This document shows, one piece after another, positions 17,163 to 20,761 of a DNA stretch of 20,761 nt. The DNA lies in the NCBI GenBank assembly GCA_036897485.1, contig JAYMTF010001892.1, positions 1 to 20,761 on the forward strand. The letters run 5' to 3'. The DNA is from Pelargonium nanum (lineage: Eukaryota > Streptophyta > Magnoliopsida > Geraniales > Geraniaceae). The position numbers and the translations under genes are program-made. Below the pieces are notes generated by a model, which was given only the letters and a program-made list of their open reading frames with translations, was not told the DNA's origin and searched no databases. Position 1 is the stretch's first letter, and each line of letters begins with the position of its first letter.

Positions 17163-20100
17163 TCACCTTTGTCCCGAGTCAGGTGAACCATCGCCATATG
17201 AGACTAGACCCTTCTTTCCGTTTGGACTTCCGGAAGACGATCTTGATCTTGATCTCGACCTTGACCTGTCTCTGCTTGTGCGCTTGGGCGACTGTGAGTC
17301 TAGAGAGGATCTTGATTCTGATGCCCCCCTGCTCCTTGAGATTGACCTTCGTCTCCTGACACGTGGAGATACACGGGATCTAGACATCTCGACAGGGGAT
17401 CGGCTACGACTGAAGCGACGGCTGCGGTAACGGGGACTTTGTGATAGAGATGCACTTCTGCTTCTACGGCTTCTGTATCTGCAGCAATATACACAACTCT
17501 GAACAATAAATACATAATTGGCCACATTTGCATCCACAAAATTCTATTATATGTCGGGACCAAAACGAGGAAATTATGCACATCATCTTAATTAGACAAA
17601 CAACCCCTCTCGTCTTTCATCAAATTGAACTACCAAACATATGTTCGATTGGAATGAGAAATACGCATGCTCAAGGAAATTGTCCAGCTTGGGTGGATGC
17701 ATATAACAAACAGGATGAAATTCAAAATATATATTTCTCTGTTCAACCTTGACAGGACTGAATATATGATATATCATGTGTATATATTTAGTACATCTGC
17801 CATTAAATGGGGTACTAGAGAAACTTCATAGAAATCAATGTCCCGAGAAATCAATGTCCAAGTCAAATTTCACTATCACGAATATCCAATTCATTCATTT
17901 TCATCACATTATTTTCAAATCAAAATTTCATAGAACCCAGTTACGTGGAATATTTCATATCATTTATGTCTTCACAAAGATATTCATAAAACAGTCATAT
18001 TCTACAGCATACAAAAGAGTCATTGCATGATGACAAGTTCCTAAAGCAATCATGCCCCACATGCTGTGTATAGCATGATGGGGTTGCTTATAAACTTACC
18101 AGTCCTCATTATCAAGCAGGAGATTTTAACATCAGAAATCACAATCAGAAACCAAACATGAATACTAAGATAAGGCTCGGCAAAATAAACAGTCACTAAA
18201 GGGAGAGATCACAGACCTTGGAGGAGTCCTTCCTCTGGGTGGGCTTTTATAGCGCCTCGGAGAGTATCTTCTGTAACTCGAATATCTACAAAACAGATAC
18301 TTGCATGAACATCCAAAAGTAACTGCCCAACTGGCATTAAATGGAAAGCCCAAATGATTGAAGAGTAATAACTGGGTAATAATTACCTGTCACCTCTACC
18401 ACCATAACGATAAGACCTCACGGGAGAACGATCTGGTGATGGGGTTCTGTATTGTCTTGCATAGGAATATCGCTGGCTGAAACCCCTACCCCTTCGGATA
18501 CGTTTGGGCGACCTATCTAGAGAATTGCTTCGTGAAGCTCTCCCTCGTTCAGAAGATGGTGACCTCGCCCTTCGAACAGGACTAGGACTCCTTGAATAGC
18601 TGCGACGATTATTCCTGCTTGGTAGCCTAATTGGACTTCTACTGGCATTTCTCCTTGAAGGGGCCCTACCTGAGCTTCTGCTTATGCTTCTTCTAGAAGA
18701 TCTAACTGGACTTCTACTTATGCTTCTTCTAGAAGATCTAACTGGACTTCGGCTTCTGCTTAGACTTCTCGACATTACCTTTGCAGGGCTAAGACTTGCT
18801 GATTTTCTTGATGTTCTTCGTGGGCTCCTGCTTATGCTCCTACGAGACATTGACAGAACAGGGCTCCTGCTACTGCTTCTTCGAGACCGTGTTTTCTTTG
18901 GGCTCCTGCTAACACTTCGGCTGATACTCCTACTCTTCCCAACCCTCACCGGACTTCTGCTGACACTTCTACTAGGACTCCCGCTGCTAGAGCTCCTACT
19001 CCTCTGTGGTACACAAGGGGGGCTTCTACTAGCACTCCCTCTGTTGCTCATAACCCGTTTGGGACTCAAACTTGGACTTTTGCTCCGACTCCTTCTGGGA
19101 CTTATACTCATGCTCTTACTCACAGTCCTTTTAGGACTCATGCTGCGACTCCTGCTCATCAACGTTTAGTAAAATACAGGATCTAGAAGAATCAGTACGC
19201 ACAAAGAATAACTGAGTGAGAAGAACGGGAAGTAGACCTAGATTTGCTTGGGTCATCATCTACAACATCTGGTTGTCTATCTGCAGTTCTGTCAGATTTA
19301 TTTTCTGCTTCAAAGCCATTACTCCGCTGCTCTCCATTTTCCTTTGGGAATATCCTGTCTTCCTTTACAAGCCCGTCTGCCTCCTCCCCTTTTCTATGAT
19401 GAACAGATTCTTTCGCCACAGCAGCCACAGGAGAGTGATTACCAGCTACAGAAACAAATCAAATAAATCAAAAAGGTCAGAACCAGCAAATAAGTTCTCG
19501 GAGCAGTCAAAACTAGAAGAGAACATCCTGTCAGTACTTGTTGAGACTATAAATCTTAATCAATAAATTTAATATTATACTCCAATAGAAATGCAAATAC
19601 ATCCTACTGAAATGCAATAACATTTAAACGAAATTCCAATCCACCAACTCTAATTTCACTGATTACACAGCTTTTTGAAGTGACGGATTCTATATTCCAT
19701 GACCATCCGCATCGCACAAGTAATGAGAAACACACAAATCAATGAATTGAGTCATACATCACAATATATCAGCTAAAGATGAAATCAAAATACAAATATC
19801 TTTAAAATAAACTTTTATGCAAATTAAAGATAGTTCCAAAAGACCAGCCCTAGCTCCAAAAACTAAGCAACTTGACATCACATGGACAAAGTCGTGACGA
19901 AATTCTTATTTGTGTTAAGTAATTCAACCATACTATATGAATTAAAAACTGATCAAGTGTTGCTGCAAAAATTTTACAAATGTTCAGCGAGGGGATGCAA
20001 CAAAGAGAAATCTGAACATGGTACGAGTTGGTATTCATTACACTAATATGCAAAAGAAAAACGAAGATACTGAAACACCCAGATGGGTATAAATATTTAT

Positions 20101-20449
20101 TGAAATGGGAGTATAAACCGGTGCAAGACACATAATGGATAAAGACAGCAACAGTAGGAAACCAATTCCTCATAAGATCATTTCAGTAAAATGCTTACCA
20201 GTACTCAAACATAATAGTTATGTGATCCCAGAGAAAACAATTTAGAAGCTTACGAGAAAGTACACAATTAACAATAAAGAGGTCTGAATAGTAATGGAAA
20301 TGAAGGACATTCGTAATATAACACTTCAAACAATACCATTTCTCTTGGAAAGGTCTTGGAGCTTCCTATTCTTCGCATCTAGATCATCATCATCAGAAGA
20401 GCTACTTTCGCTTTTACTGTCACTGTCATCTGTCATACTATCCGATGCC
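17163..20449 (-). CDS. CYP95-like: C-terminal part of a CYP95-like cyclophilin (RS-domain peptidyl-prolyl isomerase), partial
   Basis: Five minus-strand exons join in frame: 20449-20337, 19445-19238, 19151-18387, 18285-18217 and 17478-17163, with TGA at 17165-17163. They give 489 residues of tail; the gene continues past the right edge. Exon 1 is acidic ([20 protein letters not shown]). Exon 2 reads [20 protein letters not shown] then [13 protein letters not shown]. The 765-bp exon 3 is an RS domain ([19 protein letters not shown], then many SRSPVR/SRSPRR units) ending [20 protein letters not shown]. Exons 4-5 read [20 protein letters not shown], then [18 protein letters not shown] and a final RS tail ending DSGQR. 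The order and wording fit plant CYP95, a nuclear multidomain cyclophilin with an N-terminal isomerase domain and an RS tail like SR splicing factors. Introns are GT-AG (891, 86, 101 and 738 bp). The isomerase domain is not visible here, so CYP95 versus CYP63 is judged from the tail only. Confidence 0.85.
18681..18750 (-). repeat. 36-bp tandem duplication in the RS-domain exon
   Basis: Starting at 18681 and 18717, two copies of cttatgcttcttctagaaga followed by tctaactggacttc are identical over 34 bases. On the minus strand each encodes the 12-residue block [12 protein letters not shown]. The copies are in frame, so the duplication lengthens the RS domain by one block. Confidence 0.9.
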
Positions 20450-20761
20450 CTATCAAAAGAAATCAAGGAGTCAGTGGTGTCTATAACCCAACGTTTTATT
20501 TTTCAGCCATACAGCTTACATGTTTAGGTTTTATCAATATTCAACTTACAATTTTTTCGAAACCTAAACTGCAATTTGTAATTAATAATCAATATTTTAT
20601 GACACAATTAAAAAATCTTTTAGCAAACCATGTCTATAAATTAGTAAACATGTCTTTAAAAAGCACCAATCTCTTGAGCAAAAAATTAAAGATACGAACA
20701 GTTGCATTGATGCTAATTGATGTCCCATCAATGAATTCAAACAAAAAAGCTAGCTGAGCAC
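20450..20761 (-). other. probable intron of the CYP95-like gene to the right edge
   Basis: AT-rich DNA upstream (minus sense) of the acceptor ttttgatag that precedes the exon at 20449. No coding segment is recognisable before the window ends. Confidence 0.5.

Noticed and set aside
18684-19169. 161-codon Leu-rich plus-strand frame
   Set aside because: Antisense shadow of the Arg/Ser repeat exon; Leu/Leu-Leu runs are what Ser-Arg codons give on the other strand.

Overview
This window looks like nuclear DNA of a eudicot plant. It has AT-rich intergenic DNA, GT-AG introns, small non-autonomous transposons, and plant-only gene families. I cannot name the species. The sequence alone does not place it below eudicot, and an asterid-like origin would only be a guess.

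Layout, left to right. Positions 1-735 may hold the end of a plus-strand gene: a splice acceptor followed by a nine-codon terminal exon at 705-734. Positions 735-3572 are intergenic and carry a decayed fragment of the plastid rpoB gene (2687-2914, minus strand). An intronless HECATE/INDEHISCENT-type bHLH gene follows (3573-4196, plus). From about 4.2 to 11.1 kb lies a transposon-rich gap. It holds a tRNA-derived SINE (about 4776-4910), the 3' end of a LINE in reverse orientation (about 5857-6486), a copia-like LTR remnant (about 6510-6735), a 463-bp retroposon with a clean 14-bp target duplication (6968-7430), an unclassified GC-richer repeat-like block (about 7680-8480), a degenerate 0.2-kb tandem duplication (about 9110-9555) and a Tourist-type MITE (10012-10396).

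A three-exon gene for a PMR5/TBL-family Golgi O-acyltransferase-like protein spans 11161-14502 (plus), with a probable 3'-UTR intron. A gene for a proline-rich single-pass membrane protein resembling TED7 lies at 15888-16541 (plus). It converges on the last five coding exons of a minus-strand gene whose protein resembles the RS-rich tail of cyclophilin CYP95 (17163-20449). The cyclophilin domain of that gene would lie beyond the right edge.

The TBL-family and TED7-like genes both point to cell-wall biology: polysaccharide acylation, and secondary-wall cellulose synthase association in xylem. The HEC-like gene points to carpel or fruit development, and the CYP95-like gene to pre-mRNA splicing. 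Their adjacency looks like ordinary plant gene order, not a functional cluster. I found no evidence for a new multi-gene system. The points most worth a second look are the rpoB-derived fragment, the clean retroposon, the NAGNAG acceptor and 36-bp duplication in the RS-domain gene, the 3'-UTR intron of the TBL gene, and an unexplained antisense open frame in the TBL intron.
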